Origin: Pontederia crassipes
Taxonomy: Eukaryota; Streptophyta; Magnoliopsida; Commelinales; Pontederiaceae
Length of the DNA: 64,000 nucleotides
Direction: 5' to 3'
Assembly: GCA_030549335.1 (NCBI GenBank)
Contig: CM060194.1
Location: 36,225,171-36,289,170 of the forward strand
Shown piece by piece: positions 11,006 to 22,702 of the stretch (positions are counted from its first letter, which is position 1; every line of letters starts with the position of its first letter). The position numbers were made by a program, and so were the translations under genes. Below the pieces are notes generated by a model that saw nothing but the letters and a program-made list of their open reading frames with translations, made no database searches and was not told where the DNA came from.

Positions 11006-12066
11006 TCTTAACTGCTCCTGGGTACATGTCCTTTCCCACCTATATTCCAAAAAAAGTCTTGCATTGGCATCTCTCCTTCCCCGAAGAGGGCATTATATTG
11101 ATTATATGCTTATAGCACCATAGGGACGGGTAGTTAAGCTGAGGAGACAATGAACCTACAAGTCCTTAATGACCATTGTTCCTAGGGTACAGATCCTCTA
11201 CCACTTGTATTTCGAAAAGGGTATGCATTGACATTACAGATTTCCCAAAGTGGGCATCCCTGGCTTTACAAGATGCATAAAGGCACCTCTGACTTCCCAA
11301 CCTAAAAAAGTTGAGGATGCATGGGACAACGAACTTCAAGGATTGCATAATAATGTAAAAGATGTAGTACAACTCATGGTAAAGTATAGTAAAGTATGTC
11401 ATGGTAAAGTACATAGCATGACATAGTAAAGACAAAGTATTGTCACAATAAAGATTAGAGCATGAGTATAACAAAGAATAAAGTATAGTTATGATAAAGA
11501 ATAATTCATTGCCTATTGCAACCAAAGTATTGATTATGACAAAAAAGGAAGAGATCACTTGTTTATAGTAAAGCATGTTATCTTATTGCTTATCTGTTAT
11601 TGATTCAAGCATGTTTTGATTATCAATTTATAGCCTATGATTCTATTGTACTGAGCGAAACACGGGTATTCGATACCCCAACATTTGGGATTTTACAGAT
11701 GAGAGAGAGGAGTGATGAAAGACGCAGAGCTTGGAGATTGCTGCACAAGACTTATCGAACTCAATAGCATCCAATTCTTTTAGTTGCATTAGTTGAAAAA
11801 TTGATCTCTGCATTAGAAGGATATTATGGTCTTCCCTTTTGAAATTGAACATATGGTCATTTGCTTAGATCTGTTAGATATTATTGTCATTCCTTTTTCC
11901 CGTATGGATTTCATTAGATGTTGGCGTCTTTGATATTCCGACGTTTCCCTCTTTTGCAATAAAGTTCTCATTTATTTTATTATTATATTCATTACCACGT
12001 ATTGCATTTGTTGAATGGCCAAAGTCATAGTATGGTCAAGAGCATAGCACGCAGTGTAGCGTCTCA
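11006..12066 (+). repeat. Chromovirus 5' LTR, second part
   Basis: It resumes after the TR-GAG target duplication and parallels 18296-19371 of the 3' LTR. It ends ...GTAGCGTCTCA at 12066. A block of about 165 bp occurs twice in tandem here and in the 3' LTR: the GAGACARTGAACCTAC motif is near 2564 and 11141, and near 18275 and 18437. Confidence 0.8.
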
Positions 12067-12118
12067 GAGTTCTAACTCCCTACGTGGCAAGAGGGTCGAT
12101 TTTGGGGGCTTTACGGTT

Positions 12119-12131
12119 TGGTATCAGAGCC
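12119..12131 (+). other. Primer binding site, tRNA-iMet type (chromovirus 1)
   Basis: TGGTATCAGAGCC matches the complement of the 3' end of plant initiator tRNA-Met. It lies about 50 bases after the LTR end, a longer gap than usual. Confidence 0.8.
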
Positions 12132-12329
12132 TAAGTTCTTGGCTCTTCATTGGTTATCGTCGGATTAAGGTCAATGCATTGTCATTTGTTGTTCATAGTG
12201 TTCTATGGTCATAGTAAAGTCATGTGCAAACATCCTGAGTAGCCACGACTTCACTCCTCAAGTAAGTACTGAATAGATTCTTTATATAGCTCTTTATTTT
12301 ATTAGTCACATTATTTTTATAAATGTCTC

Positions 12330-13420
12330 CATGACGTATTACGACACAAGTCATTCGGGGAGGAAGAAAAATCTTTTATGTGATGGAAATGAACAATCTA
12401 GCCCCAGCTCCCCAGGAGCGGGAATAAAGGCAAGGGCACAATCAAGAACGTGGTCGGGGTTGTGGACGTAATGTACCACCTCCTGCAACACAAGAGGAAC
12501 ATGGGCACTTTGATCAGGAAAGTGTTGGGAGTAATCAACCAAGGATGTCTCCACCACCAGCAGAGCCTCTCGAAGATATCGTTCAAGGATATGTGAAACT
12601 GTGACTCAATTTAGAACCAAAGAGTTCACCGCCCCGCAAACACCACTGTCACTACTTACTCATAGAAGAGCCTGGTTATTGTCTCAATTGTAGACGGATT
12701 GGGCATTTCTTCTGACAGTGCCCTGATTCTAACGAGCGCCGTAGCACCTCAAAGAAGAACGTTGGAGAAACTTCTCAACGCAAATAAGTGGCGCATGATG
12801 CCTTAGGGTCATCGATGTTAAAGTCGTCTAGTCACAGTCTTAATCGGATGTTTACTGTCTGCGATAAAGACTTTAATTATTATAGCGATGAGTTTTGGTA
12901 TGGTCATGGTGGATATTATTGCCCAAGGGGTTGAACCTAGGCCTGAGAATCAAAATACGGCTCGGCAACTGCCAAACTCTAAATTAGAAAGTTCGCTTGA
13001 CCACTTTGATGGAAAGAGACCATCAGAAGTGCAAAGGGAAAAAAAGAGGGTAGCATGAGGTGGGGCAAGGCTCATAGCAGCAAACACTCCGTAGGAATGA
13101 CCATCAGCAATAGCAATGGAACCAACGACGGGATAATCGGCCCCGCCCATTTCAGACACCGCAACAATATGGTCGTCCCCGCTACGAGCAATGCCCTCAA
13201 CAACCTCCAAGACAACAGGTACAACATCAGAGGCAAAAGCTACCAAGGGCTCCCACATGCACCACCTGCACACGGTGAGCGCGTCTTATGCAATTTTTGC
13301 GACAGGACTCACGTAGGCGAGTGTTGCCTGAAGATATGAGCATATTTCCAGTGTGGAAAAATTGGTATAAAGCAGTGGATTGTCCACGGCGTGAACAACT
13401 AGTGCAAGGAAGACTCTTCA
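12330..13420 (+). pseudogene. Chromovirus 1 gag remnant
   Basis: This is a decayed nucleocapsid gene. Much of the expected capsid part is missing. At about 12675-12722 a CLNCRRIGHFF knuckle is cut by a TGA before its last Cys. At about 13290-13390 there is a second knuckle pair typical of Del-type gag: CNFCDRTHVGEC, then a YFQCGKIG...VDCPR block split over two frames. Frames are broken by stops throughout. Confidence 0.7.
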
Positions 13421-13740
13421 ACTTGGAAGAAGTCACTATATTGACTGACGTTGAACGAGGTACGCTCTTTGTAGTCGAGCTACTCACTACAATTTTATTT
13501 GATTCTAGAGCCACTCACTCATTTATATTAGAAGAATGTGCTATTACCTTAGGGCTAACTGCCATGAACTTAGACCACAACATGACTATACTTACACCAC
13601 AAGGAACTCTATACACTACTAGGTACCTGCCTGATGTCCCAATAGAAATAGAGAAAAAGAAATTCTCTGCAAATTTAATCATAAATACCTATGAGAGATT
13701 ATGATGTAATATCAGGCATGGACTGATTAACTTTCCATGA
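13421..13740 (+). pseudogene. Chromovirus 1 protease remnant
   Basis: This is the retropepsin-like aspartic protease that would cut the polyprotein. The active-site motif reads DSRATHSF at 13501-13524, where D-S/T-G-A is normal, so the glycine after the catalytic Asp pair is replaced by Arg. The downstream DVISGMD motif at about 13699-13719 is followed directly by TGA where a Trp is usual. Confidence 0.75.
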
Positions 13741-14815
13741 TGCTTTTATATTGTGCAAGCAAAAGAATGTTGTATGACAAAGACAAAGTCACGGTCAAAA
13801 GCATAACTCGGAAGGAACCGAAGATCATGGTGTCCTCTATCAAGGCGCACAAACTTCTTCGGCAAGAATGCAAGGGATATCTGGCAAGTGTAATCACGGC
13901 CAAAGCACCTAGCAAGACTCTACAAGATATAGAAGTGGTAAGGAAATTTTCTAATGTATTCATAGAAGACATTAGTGGACTGCCACCCAAGAGGAAGGTA
14001 GATTTTCATATTGAATTGGTACTCGGGAGGGCCCCGATTTCCAAAATCCATACCGCATGGCCCCGATAGAGATAAAAGAGTTAAAGACTCAGATTCAGGA
14101 GTTATTGGACAAGGATTTCATTAGACCCAACATTTCACTATGGGGTGCTCCGGTCCTTTTCGTTAAGAAGAAGGACAGCTTGTTAAGGCTCTGTTGAAAA
14201 AAGATTATCCGATGATGAAGAAGGTAACAATGAAGAACAAGTATCCATTACCCCACATCAATGATCTGTTTGATCAACTTTCCAACGCAAGAGTTTTCTT
14301 CAAAATTGATCTGCGGAGCGAGTACCATCAACTCAGAGTAGTAGAAGAGTACATCCTCGAGATAGCCTTCAGGTCACGATATGAACACTATGAGTTCCTT
14401 GTTATGTCGTTTGGCTTAACCAATGCCTCATCAGCATTCATGGATCTCATGAATCGAACTTTCAATGAGCACATTGAAAAATTTGTAATTGTCTTTGTCG
14501 ACAACATCCTCATCTACTCGTCTAGTATAGAGCAGCGTAGGGAACATTTGAGAATTGTCTTAGAAACTTTGCGAGAGAAGAAATTATATGCAAAGTTTTT
14601 CAAATGCGATTTCTGGTTAGAGGAAATGATGTTCCTCGGTCATATCGTCTTATGAGATTTCAGTTGATCCAGCAAAAGTTGAAACTGTATCAAATTGGGT
14701 GCAATCGAAAAATGTCACCAAGATAAGGAGCTTCCTCGGCTTAGCAGGTTATTACAAGGAAAGGGGAGAAGTTTATCTGGTCTTCAAAATGCGTTCAAGA
14801 GTTGAAGAAGGATTA
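13741..14815 (+). pseudogene. Chromovirus 1 reverse transcriptase remnant
   Basis: This enzyme copies element RNA into DNA. Recognisable pieces are FSNVFIEDISGLPPKR (from about 13950), the [13 protein letters not shown] block at about 14140-14176, and an uncut stretch 14194-14655 with [19 protein letters not shown] and [10 protein letters not shown]. The active-site box reads FVDN at 14494-14505 instead of F/Y-x-D-D, so the second catalytic Asp is Asn. Frame breaks lie near 14055, at 14194 and at 14655. [12 protein letters not shown] follows at about 14723. Confidence 0.85.
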
Positions 14816-15215
14816 ACTTCAGTGCCCATCCTTACATTACCATCGGACGATGATGGGTACGTGATCTATAGTGATGCTAGTAGCACAGGACTCGGATGTG
14901 TCTTGATGCAGCATGAGAAAGTTGTGACGTATGCATCAAGGCAACTAAAGAAGCATAAGGTCAACTACCCTACCCATGACCTCGAGCTTGCAGTAGTGAT
15001 ATTTGCTCTTAAACTTTGATGACACTATTTGTACAAAGAAGAGTTCGTAGTTTACACAGACCACAAGAGCCTGAAGTATGTATTTACCCAGAAGGACTTT
15101 AATATGTGCTAAAGACGATGAATGAAATTCCTAAAAGACTATGAGTTTGCCATTAATTACCATCCGAATAAGGCGAATTCAGTAACCAACGCTCTCAGTC
15201 GGAAATGGGAATGCC
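14816..15215 (+). pseudogene. Chromovirus 1 RNase H remnant
   Basis: This domain would degrade RNA in the RNA/DNA hybrid. It has [17 protein letters not shown] and [22 protein letters not shown], the usual order in Ty3 RNase H. A stop at 15017-15019 is followed by VVYTDHKSLKYVF and then NALSRKW at about 15190-15210. It is inactivated by stops. Confidence 0.8.
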
Positions 15216-16370
15216 TTCATGCGCCTTCGATATTTTGAATTGATGGAGGAACTCTTTAAATTGACACCTAGAGTAAGACATGATGGTTCGCTCATGATAA
15301 TGCAACAGATTGAGCCCGATCTCATCAGAAGAAACATTGAAGCACAAGTTGAAGATCTTGATTACCAATCCATGATGATAAAGATCGATCGTGAGGCAAA
15401 GGATTTTAAAGTTCCCCAGATGGTGACACTCGGTACCATGATTGCTTATGGGTGCCAAACAATCCAACACTTCGAAGGGAAGTCTTGGATGTGTCACAAA
15501 TCAAAATTCGCAATCCATCCAGGAAGTGCAAATATATATAATGACGTTCAAAGAAGTTTTTGATGGCCCGACATGAAGAAGGAGATTGTAGAGTACGTCT
15601 CCAGATGCATAGTCTGTCAGCAAGTTAAAGTGAAACACTAGAAACCCCAAGACACATTGAAGAGTCTTGGAATTCCCCACTAGAAATGGGAGGAGATAGT
15701 CATGAACTTCATCACAGGACTTCCGCGGACTCAGAAAGGGCATGACTCAATTTGGGTAATAGTGGACCGACTCACTAAATCGGCCCACTTCTTACCCATC
15801 AAGGTAAGATAGTCACTTGATAGTTTGATGGATCTGTATGTACACGAGATCATTAAACTCCACGGAATTCCATCAATCATTGTGTCCGACAGGGATCACA
15901 AATTCACCTTAAGGTTTTGGAAGGGCCTCCAAGATGCTTTCAGGATGAGGCTTCGATATAGTACCGCCTTCCACCCACAGATTGATGGCCAACCAAAAAG
16001 GACAATCGAGACACTAGAAGATATGCTTCGAGCATGCGCCTTAGATTGACATGACAGTTGAGACAGCCATCTTCCTCTCATCGAATTCTCCTACAACAAT
16101 AGCTACCATGTGAATATAGAGATGTCCCCCATTTGACGCATTGTATGACTGACCATGTCGCTCCTCCGCATGTTGGGGCGAAGTGGATGAAAAAAGATAC
16201 TAAGTGCGGAGCTACGTAAGGAGACCCAAGAGTACACGGACAATATCGAACTAATAAAGAAAAGGATGAAGTTGGCCCAAGATCAACAAAAGGCGTACAC
16301 AGACAAGAGGCGACGAGAGCACACTTTCAAGGCTGGTGACCAAGTTCTGGTCAAAATCTCACCGACCAAA
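15216..16370 (+). pseudogene. Chromovirus 1 integrase remnant, catalytic residues replaced
   Basis: Integrase would insert the DNA copy. The zinc-binding domain ends in CIVCQQ at about 15606-15623. The core contains MNFITGLP at 15702-15725, where MDF is usual, so the first catalytic Asp is Asn. VSDRDHKFT (second Asp kept) is near 15880-15906. GQPKRTIETLEDMLR at about 15987 has Lys (15996-15998) where the catalytic Glu is expected. Several stops and frameshifts break the frame. Confidence 0.8.
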
Positions 16371-16737
16371 TGAGTCATGCGATTTAGCAAGAAAGGGAAG
16401 TTGAGCCTAAGATACATGGGCCCTTTCGAAATTTTAGATATGGTTGGAGGCTCAACGTGCAGGTTGGCTCTACCTACGGTGTATACTAGAGTACACAATG
16501 TCTTTTATGTCTCGTTGTTCCGGAAATACAAGCATGATTATGTCAATGTGATCCAAATTGAGGAACCAAATCTCAAGGAGGATCTAACACATGAGGAGCG
16601 ACTCACAGAAATCTTGGAGTACCAAGAGTATCAGAAGAGAAGAGGAAGATATCGTTGGTCAACACTACGAAAAAGAAGCATGGGAGGTAGAGTCGGAGAT
16701 GCGCGAAAAGTTCCCCGGCTGTTCGGTAAGTTTTAAC
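16371..16737 (+). pseudogene. Chromovirus 1 integrase tail and chromodomain remnant
   Basis: MRFSKKGKLSLRYMGPFEI at 16377 is the GPF/Y motif of integrase C-termini. It is followed by VHNVFYVSLFRKYKHD. A chromodomain, the chromatin-targeting module of chromoviruses, is split over two frames, ending with WEVESEMREKFPGC near 16683-16724. This domain places the element among chromoviruses. Confidence 0.8.
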
Positions 16738-16760
16738 CTTAATCAAACTTCGAGGATGAA

Positions 16761-16781
16761 TTTTCTTTTAAGGGGTAGTAA
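16761..16781 (+). other. Polypurine tract (chromovirus 1)
   Basis: TTAAGGGGTAGTAA precedes the 3' LTR and follows the TCGAGGATGAATTTTCTTTT block typical of Del-type elements. A near-identical arrangement occurs in the second chromovirus at 44453-44474. Confidence 0.7.
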
Positions 16782-17424
16782 TGTAACAACTAGCAAAAAC
16801 ATGGAAAAAAAATCAAATTTGAAACAAAAATCAAAACATGGGAAGAATTCGAAAAGGAAAGGATTCGAATTCAAATAAAAAAGGAGGAAAATGAAACGAA
16901 GAACGTGGAAATCGGGGAGAGATTTCCTCCCTCAATTTGTCCCTGATTTGCTCCTTGATCTCCTCCTCGGATTCGGCCGACATGAGGCTATAAGAAGACA
17001 TGAGAAGCCCTCATGCCCCCATTGGATCCCCTCTGACCGGCCGCCACCCATCGTCCTCTTCCTCTTTCCCTGTTCCGGCGAATCGCGCGCATGCAGGCGA
17101 CCGAGGCGACCAACGGATGTCAAGTGCACAACGACCTCTCCCTCAACGCGCTCGGAGGTCGATCACATCCTCCTCGCTGGACAGGATCAATCAGGATCGG
17201 AGAAGGCAATAAAAGAAACGCCGGCGAACCCAAAATGATCAGAAAAGGTATTCTAGATGTTAAATCCTCTTGGGCTATGAAATGTTAATCGTTTGATGCG
17301 TGCGATGATTCCATAGTGATCTAGAGATCGTAAGCTATATTTTTCGTATTGTGATCATTGTAATCCGATGACCGGAGGATGGCCGGAAAGAAGGAAGAAG
17401 ACGGGTGCAGGTTCGTGCCTTGTT

Positions 17425-17775
17425 CTGGCCGCGATGGCACGGCCGTGCCGGATGAGCAGCACGGGCGTGCCCGATTATGCGACATGGCCGAGTCACGGCA
17501 TGGGCGTACCGGATGAATGACACAGGTGTGTCCTGTTATGAGAACGATTGTCCACTTTGATGGGAACAGATGATCGGTTGGAATGTCATGGCACATGCGT
17601 GCTTAAAGAGTGGCACGACTGTGACGATGGCACGGACGTGCCAAAGAGACCACCATGACGACGACACAGGCATGTCAGAAAGAGGCATGGCGCGTGACGA
17701 TGGCACAAATACGCCAGCGATTGAGCGATGCTGGCACGGGCATGCCAGAAGGTGGCACGATCGTGATAGAGAAGT
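17425..17775 (+). repeat. CG-rich imperfect-palindrome array in chromovirus 3' LTR
   Basis: This is the 3' LTR counterpart of 1770-2090, with repeated TGGCACGGNCGTGCC-like units. Several CG positions here read TG or CA compared with the 5' copy, as expected if methylated cytosines have decayed. Confidence 0.7.
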
Positions 17776-18672
17776 TTCGGACCGATTTCAATGTGCAAGC
17801 GCTGATCCGGCCCGTCGGATCCCGACTTGACTCGAGTCATGCGCATGGAGCCTCGACAGAAGACCCGGCCCGGGTTCCCTTACCCGGCCCGAGTTCCCTT
17901 ACCCGGCTCGGGTTCTATTACAAAAGACAGAACTACCCCTTTTGTTTAGGTCCGAACTTTCATAGTTGGCCCCCCCCTTTCGACGGGCCCATTTGAGACT
18001 ATGTCCAATACTGTAAAGACTCTAATGGACCATTCACACCTTGAAGGACAAGTCGAAACTTGGCGTAAAGAATAAAGCAATATGGTATAATTTTTTTGCC
18101 TCAGAGAGAAATGATCTGACTCTAACCTTTCTCTGATTTATGATTTCTAAACTCCACAGATGATAAACAAGTGAAGTAAAGAAAAGAAGAAACCACGTAA
18201 TTCCTATGTGCCGTCAAAAGTAAAGAGTAAATATCATGATTATAGTAAAGAGGAGAGGTAGGTCGTTGAGCATTGGAGACAGTGAACCTACAGGTCCTTA
18301 ACGATCACTACTCTTGAGATATAGATCCTCTCCCACCTGTATTTCAAAACGGGTTTTGCATTGGCATCTCTCATTTCTTAAAAAGGACATTATATTGATT
18401 ATATGTTTATAGCGCCAGAGGGACATGTAGCTAAGTTGAGGAGACAGTGAACCTACACATCCTTAATGACCACTATTCGTGATGTACATGTCCTCTCTCA
18501 TCTGTATTCCAAAAAGGGTATGCATTAGCATTACACCTTCCCGAAAAGTGGGCATGGCTTTACAAGATGCATAGAGATAACTTTGGCTTCCCATCCTAAT
18601 AAAGTCGAGCTCACATAGGGCAACGAACTTGAAGGACTGCATAGTAATGAAAAAGATCTAGTATAACTCGTG

Positions 18673-18700
18673 GTAAAGTAAAGTAAAGTAAAGTAAAGTA
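18673..18700 (+). repeat. (TAAAG)n microsatellite in LTR
   Basis: Five tandem copies of a TAAAG unit lie inside a longer degenerate run of GTAAAGTA words (18660-18800). The 5' LTR equivalent near 11385 has fewer copies. Confidence 0.8.
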
Positions 18701-19372
18701 TGTCATGATAAAGTACATAACATGTCATAGTAAAGATAAAGTATTGTCACAGTAAAGATTAGAGCATGAGTACAAAGAATAAAGTATAGTTATGATAAAG
18801 AATAATTCATTACTTATTGCAACCAAAGTATTGATTATGACGAGAAAGGAAGAGATCACTTGTTTATAGTAAAGAATGTTATCTTATTACTTATCCGTTA
18901 TTGATTTAAATATATTTTGATTATCAATTTATAGTCTAAGATTCTATTGTACTGAGCGTTTCCGCTCACGGGTATTCGATGCCCTTGCATTTGAAATTTT
19001 GCAGGTGAGAGAGAGAAGTGACAAAGGACGCATAGCTTGAAGATTACTGCGCATGACTTATTGAAATCAATAGCATTCAGTTCTTTTAATTGCATTAGTT
19101 GAATAATTGATCTATGCATTAGAAGGATATTATGGTCTTCCCTTTTGAAATTGAACATATGATCATTTGCTTAGATTTGTTGGATATTGTTGTCGTTTCT
19201 TTTTTCCATATGGATTTTATTAGATAATGGTGTCTTTGATATTCCGACGTTTTCCTCTCTCACAATAAAATTCTCATTTATTTTATTATTATATTCGTTG
19301 TCACTTATTACATTTATTGAATGATCAAAATCATAGTATGGTCAAAAGTATAGTACACAGTGTAACGTCTCC

Positions 19373-19757
19373 ATTATCTAAATCACATCCTTAGTACTTT
19401 GACTTGCACGTTGAATAATAAACCATTTTCTAAAAATAAAGAAACCAGGGAAAACATCAACGCCGCACGATTGAGTTTCTTAATTTGTTCATTATATTAA
19501 ACAAATAAAGATCAAAATTGTTTTTTCTATAATTCTTAAAAAATAAGTTAATAAATTTTAGATGAAATTTGATGCAACTAACCAATCGAGATAAGGTTTT
19601 GAAATTAAAATTTATGAATTTAGAGTTTAAAGTTAAGGCGTAAAAATAAATTTAATTCTAGATAAAAAATTTTAAGTGTCGAATTCCCTGCACCACAATT
19701 TGAATCGTAAAAAAGTTGCGAACGACCAACTTGCGACAGGCAACCAGATGCGAAGCA
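19373..19757. other. GNAT gene upstream region
   Basis: AT-rich DNA between the chromovirus and the GNAT start codon. The first 70 bases may continue the interrupted LINE RNase H remnant. No sure TATA box was identified. Confidence 0.4.
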
Positions 19758-22015
19758 ATGGCCGCCATTGCTGCTGCTATCCCTTGCGCCTTCTTCCAAT
19801 TGGCTCCCACTCCGCCGCCGAAGAACTCGCCCGCGAGGAGGCAGCCGCCGCCCCCCATCTCCATTTCCACCAATCCATCCCACCTCGACCCCCTGGCGCT
19901 CCGCGACCTCCTCACCGCCTCCGGCCTCTCCTGCCATCGATTTCCTGCCCTTGCTGCCGACGGTCGGCCGGAGCCCGTGGACGTCGGGAAGCTCCGCCTG
20001 GCCCTTGCCCATAGCTCCATTGTCGTCTCCGTCTTCTGCCGCCCCAAGTTCTTGGAGGATGAGGGCGGAGGTCGCGAAGATGCCCCGGTCTTTGGGTTGG
20101 GGGACTTGCTCGAGAGAGCGGTTCCAGCGAACGAGTCGGAGCGACGGCTCGTGGGGTTCGGCCGGGCGGTGTCCGACGGTGGTTTGACCGCTTCCATTCA
20201 TGATGTCGTGGTATGAGTTTGTAAAGCCTTTATTGATGTATGAATTTCTTCTTTATATTACTTAGGAAATGTGTGATGAACATATAATCGAGGTTATGGT
20301 TATTCTCCTGATGCCATGCAGAACAATAGGTTACTAGACATTTCTTTTTTATATTACTTAGGGAATGCGTGATGTACATTTAATCGAGGTTCTGGTTATT
20401 GTCTTGATACAATGTAGAACTAGAATTGATGGAATGGCCAAACTGAGATGTTGATATGTTCAATTGATCATGATTTCCAGAAGTATCAGGTATAGTTATA
20501 AAGAACAGATATAAAGCAGTGATTTTGATATTCTGCTTCTAGCACCTTGTTTCCCTGTGTGAAGGTTGTAGCACAATGTTTTCTTATCATAAAAACTTAA
20601 GTAGTTACTTACACCAACGACGTCTTTTGGGTTTCTCTGCAACCAGTATCCATCACATGATCTATGCACATTAGGTGATTTCTCCTCTAGTTTTGGATGC
20701 ATTCTTCGTCATGAATTCATGATATATATGTTTGAATTATGTGCACAAGAATGCTTACTTGTTAGAGCGCCCCAAAAAAAGAAAGAATAAGAAGTTCATG
20801 CAGAATTCTAATATTGGGTACACAAATTAGAACAAGATTGTAAAGTGTTAGGTTGTATTGTGTTTAAAACCTTTATTTTGGGTCTAGGTGCTAACTCAAC
20901 AGAAGTGGAGTAATGAACAGAAGTATTAGTATTGCAATTTCAGAACCTACAATAATAGTTCTAATCCACCATTATCGACTAAATGTGAAGTGGGTATATA
21001 TGTCAGTATCGTGTTCCTGCAATTATTCATGCAAATATCTCCAGTGATTTTCAGGTTGCCCCTTCTTTACGTAAGCTTGGTATTGGACGAAGGATAGTTG
21101 ACAGGATTGTAAGGTAAGTGATGTCATGCTAGAGTTATCAAGCTCATATATTCCTCTGTTTGTGGTTAATGCTCACTAATTTTTTGTGTTATTTCTTTTT
21201 CAATAATCTCAGTTGCTTAGAATTACTTTTCCAATTGAAAAAGGAAATTTCCTCATATCTTATTTTTTCAAGATAGTTGACTGAGCCTGCAAACTTAGCT
21301 CTGACTCTGACAAATGTGCCTTTTTGTCTGTGTAATAAAAACTTTTACAGGGTTCTTACAAACAAAGGCATCTATGATATCTCTGCATTATGTTCACAAG
21401 ATGAAAGGTAGATCACATATTTTTGGTGGTTTAAACAGTTGACATTATGTTGACCAAGTTTTACATTACACTTTCTATGTCAAGAAGGAAATGTTCCTTG
21501 GTTATGGAGAATAAGATATTGTTTGTTGAGCTACTCTAATATAATTAATTAAACCCTTCCATGTATATTAAGTGGCTGTTGAATATAGACTACTTGACTA
21601 AACGTAACAAGTTATGATTATATTTTATAGATCTCCACAACTGTGAAGTTCCAAGACAACTGCACAAAAAGATTTTGCCGCATTGCAGAATTTTAAAGAT
21701 ATTAAATATTCCTTTTTACTATGCCTTTTTCTTATTATATATAAGCAACTAGAAATCATATATGTTGAATCTACGGTAGCCTCCATTGATATATTTTGTG
21801 TGTTTTCCAGGTTCTTTTTCAAGGCTTGTGGCTTTGGAGAAGATTATTTTGGGTCAACTACAATGATGTATACCCGTAGTGTTTTAGATAAACCAATAGC
21901 TGATAATATTGTAAGGCCTGCTGGTAGGATGTTGTTGTTGGTTCCACCGTTGAGAGAACCATATGTGTGCACAAGCACTGTTGCGAAGCCAGATTCTGTA
22001 GATAAAGCTCAATGA
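19758..22015 (+). CDS. Plastid-type GNAT family N-acetyltransferase (4 exons, 257 aa)
   Basis: GNAT enzymes move an acetyl group from acetyl-CoA to an amine; plant plastid members acetylate protein N-termini and lysines. Exons: 19758-20210, 21055-21113, 21351-21407, 21811-22015, all with GT/AG introns and continuous phase (774 coding bases). The ATG at 19758 has G at -3 and +4, and begins MAAIAAAIPCAFF, an acid-poor leader that looks like a transit peptide. The acetyl-CoA motif R-x-x-G-x-G is RKLGIG at residues 157-162. GIYDISALC and FFKACGFGED...GSTTMMYTR follow, as in plant chloroplast GNATs. Exon 1 is very GC-rich and later exons AT-rich. A tail of about 45 residues after the conserved MMYTR block is less familiar. 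The exact Arabidopsis counterpart is uncertain. Antisense open frames over exon 1 are shadows. Confidence 0.9.
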
Positions 22016-22702
22016 GAAAAGTTTTAATGCAGGAGCATCTCTTTTCTCAGCTACTTAATATCTATTTTGTGCATATTCTTTCATACGAGTAAAGTTGGAC
22101 TTACAGGATACTCTAAGTGGATCTAGTTGTTGCGTTTTTTTTTCACTCGGTGCTGCTGCTTTGCTAAAGTTGTACAAAAGAATCTGTTAGTGATGGCACT
22201 TTATGCTGCAATGTCCATACTTTTTGCGGCAGTTGTGTAGTTGAAATCTAAACAATTATAAAAGTAGATTGGTATTTGTTTTCCTTTCTGAAATTTTTAT
22301 AGAAGTATCTACCATGTACTCTGTATTCTAATAAATCATTGTCCTCTCCTCTGGAGATGGAATCATACACGTCTCAGAATAATATATCCCCTTCTGCAGA
22401 AGCTCCAGAATAGCATCTGATTCCCCCAACTCCTCAAGGGAAAGAGTAACTGGCACCCTCATTGTAGTATTACTTTTTCTCGAGGAAACGCTTAATTCTT
22501 TTAACTGGTGGTGGTGGCTATTGCGTATCCTTGCCATCAAGAAAAGAAATCTTCTTTAGTAAAACTACGGAGATAAGCCCGTCCTCTTTCTGTCTCTTTC
22601 TTGTCATCCTTCCTCCATTCCTTATCTTTTTAAAGACATGAAACTTCAATCTACTGCAGCCTGTTTTACCTCTTATTCATTATTGTCATAGGCTCAATAA
22701 AG
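22016..22702. other. Spacer between GNAT and C2 genes
   Basis: It holds the GNAT 3' region and the upstream region of the C2 gene. A CT-rich strip at about 22575-22625 could be C2-gene leader. A minus-strand open frame at 22328-22540 has no recognisable domain. Confidence 0.5.

Larger units (their letters stand above)
1437..19372 (+). mobile_element. Ty3/gypsy chromovirus (Del/Tekay-like), decayed, with a TR-GAG element nested in its 5' LTR
   Basis: This is an LTR retrotransposon on the plus strand. Both LTRs begin TGTAACAACT, and they match over their lengths once the inserted element 2584-11000 is removed. A tRNA-iMet primer site lies at 12119 and a polypurine tract just before 16782. Domains run gag with zinc knuckles, protease, reverse transcriptase, RNase H, integrase and chromodomain, the standard Ty3 order. 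LTRs over 2 kb, the two CCHC knuckles and the C-terminal chromodomain fit the Tekay/Del chromovirus clade. All coding parts carry frameshifts and stops. No clear target duplication is visible: GATTC precedes the 5' LTR, but no copy follows the 3' LTR. Confidence 0.85.
16782..19372 (+). repeat. Chromovirus 1 3' LTR (about 2590 bp)
   Basis: It starts TGTAACAACTAG and ends near ...GTAACGTCTCCA. It is longer than the 5' LTR because the 5' copy lost about 310 bp. It contains the CG-rich array (17425-17775), the uninterrupted site CAGGT where TR-GAG entered the other LTR, the 165-bp tandem block and an AAAGT microsatellite. Open frames at 16891-17288 are within this repeat and resemble no protein. 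Confidence 0.8.

Noticed and set aside
16891-17288. Three overlapping open frames just after the 3' LTR start
   Set aside because: They lie wholly inside the LTR, are Arg/Pro-rich from base composition, and are lacking in the 5' LTR, which has a deletion there.
19620-20201. Long antisense and alternative-frame open frames over GNAT exon 1
   Set aside because: The exon is very GC-rich and free of stops in most frames. Only the 19758 frame joins spliced exons to a GNAT fold.
22328-22540. 70-aa minus-strand open frame between the GNAT and C2 genes
   Set aside because: No recognisable motif or splice context. It could be an exon of an unknown gene, but the sequence gives no support.
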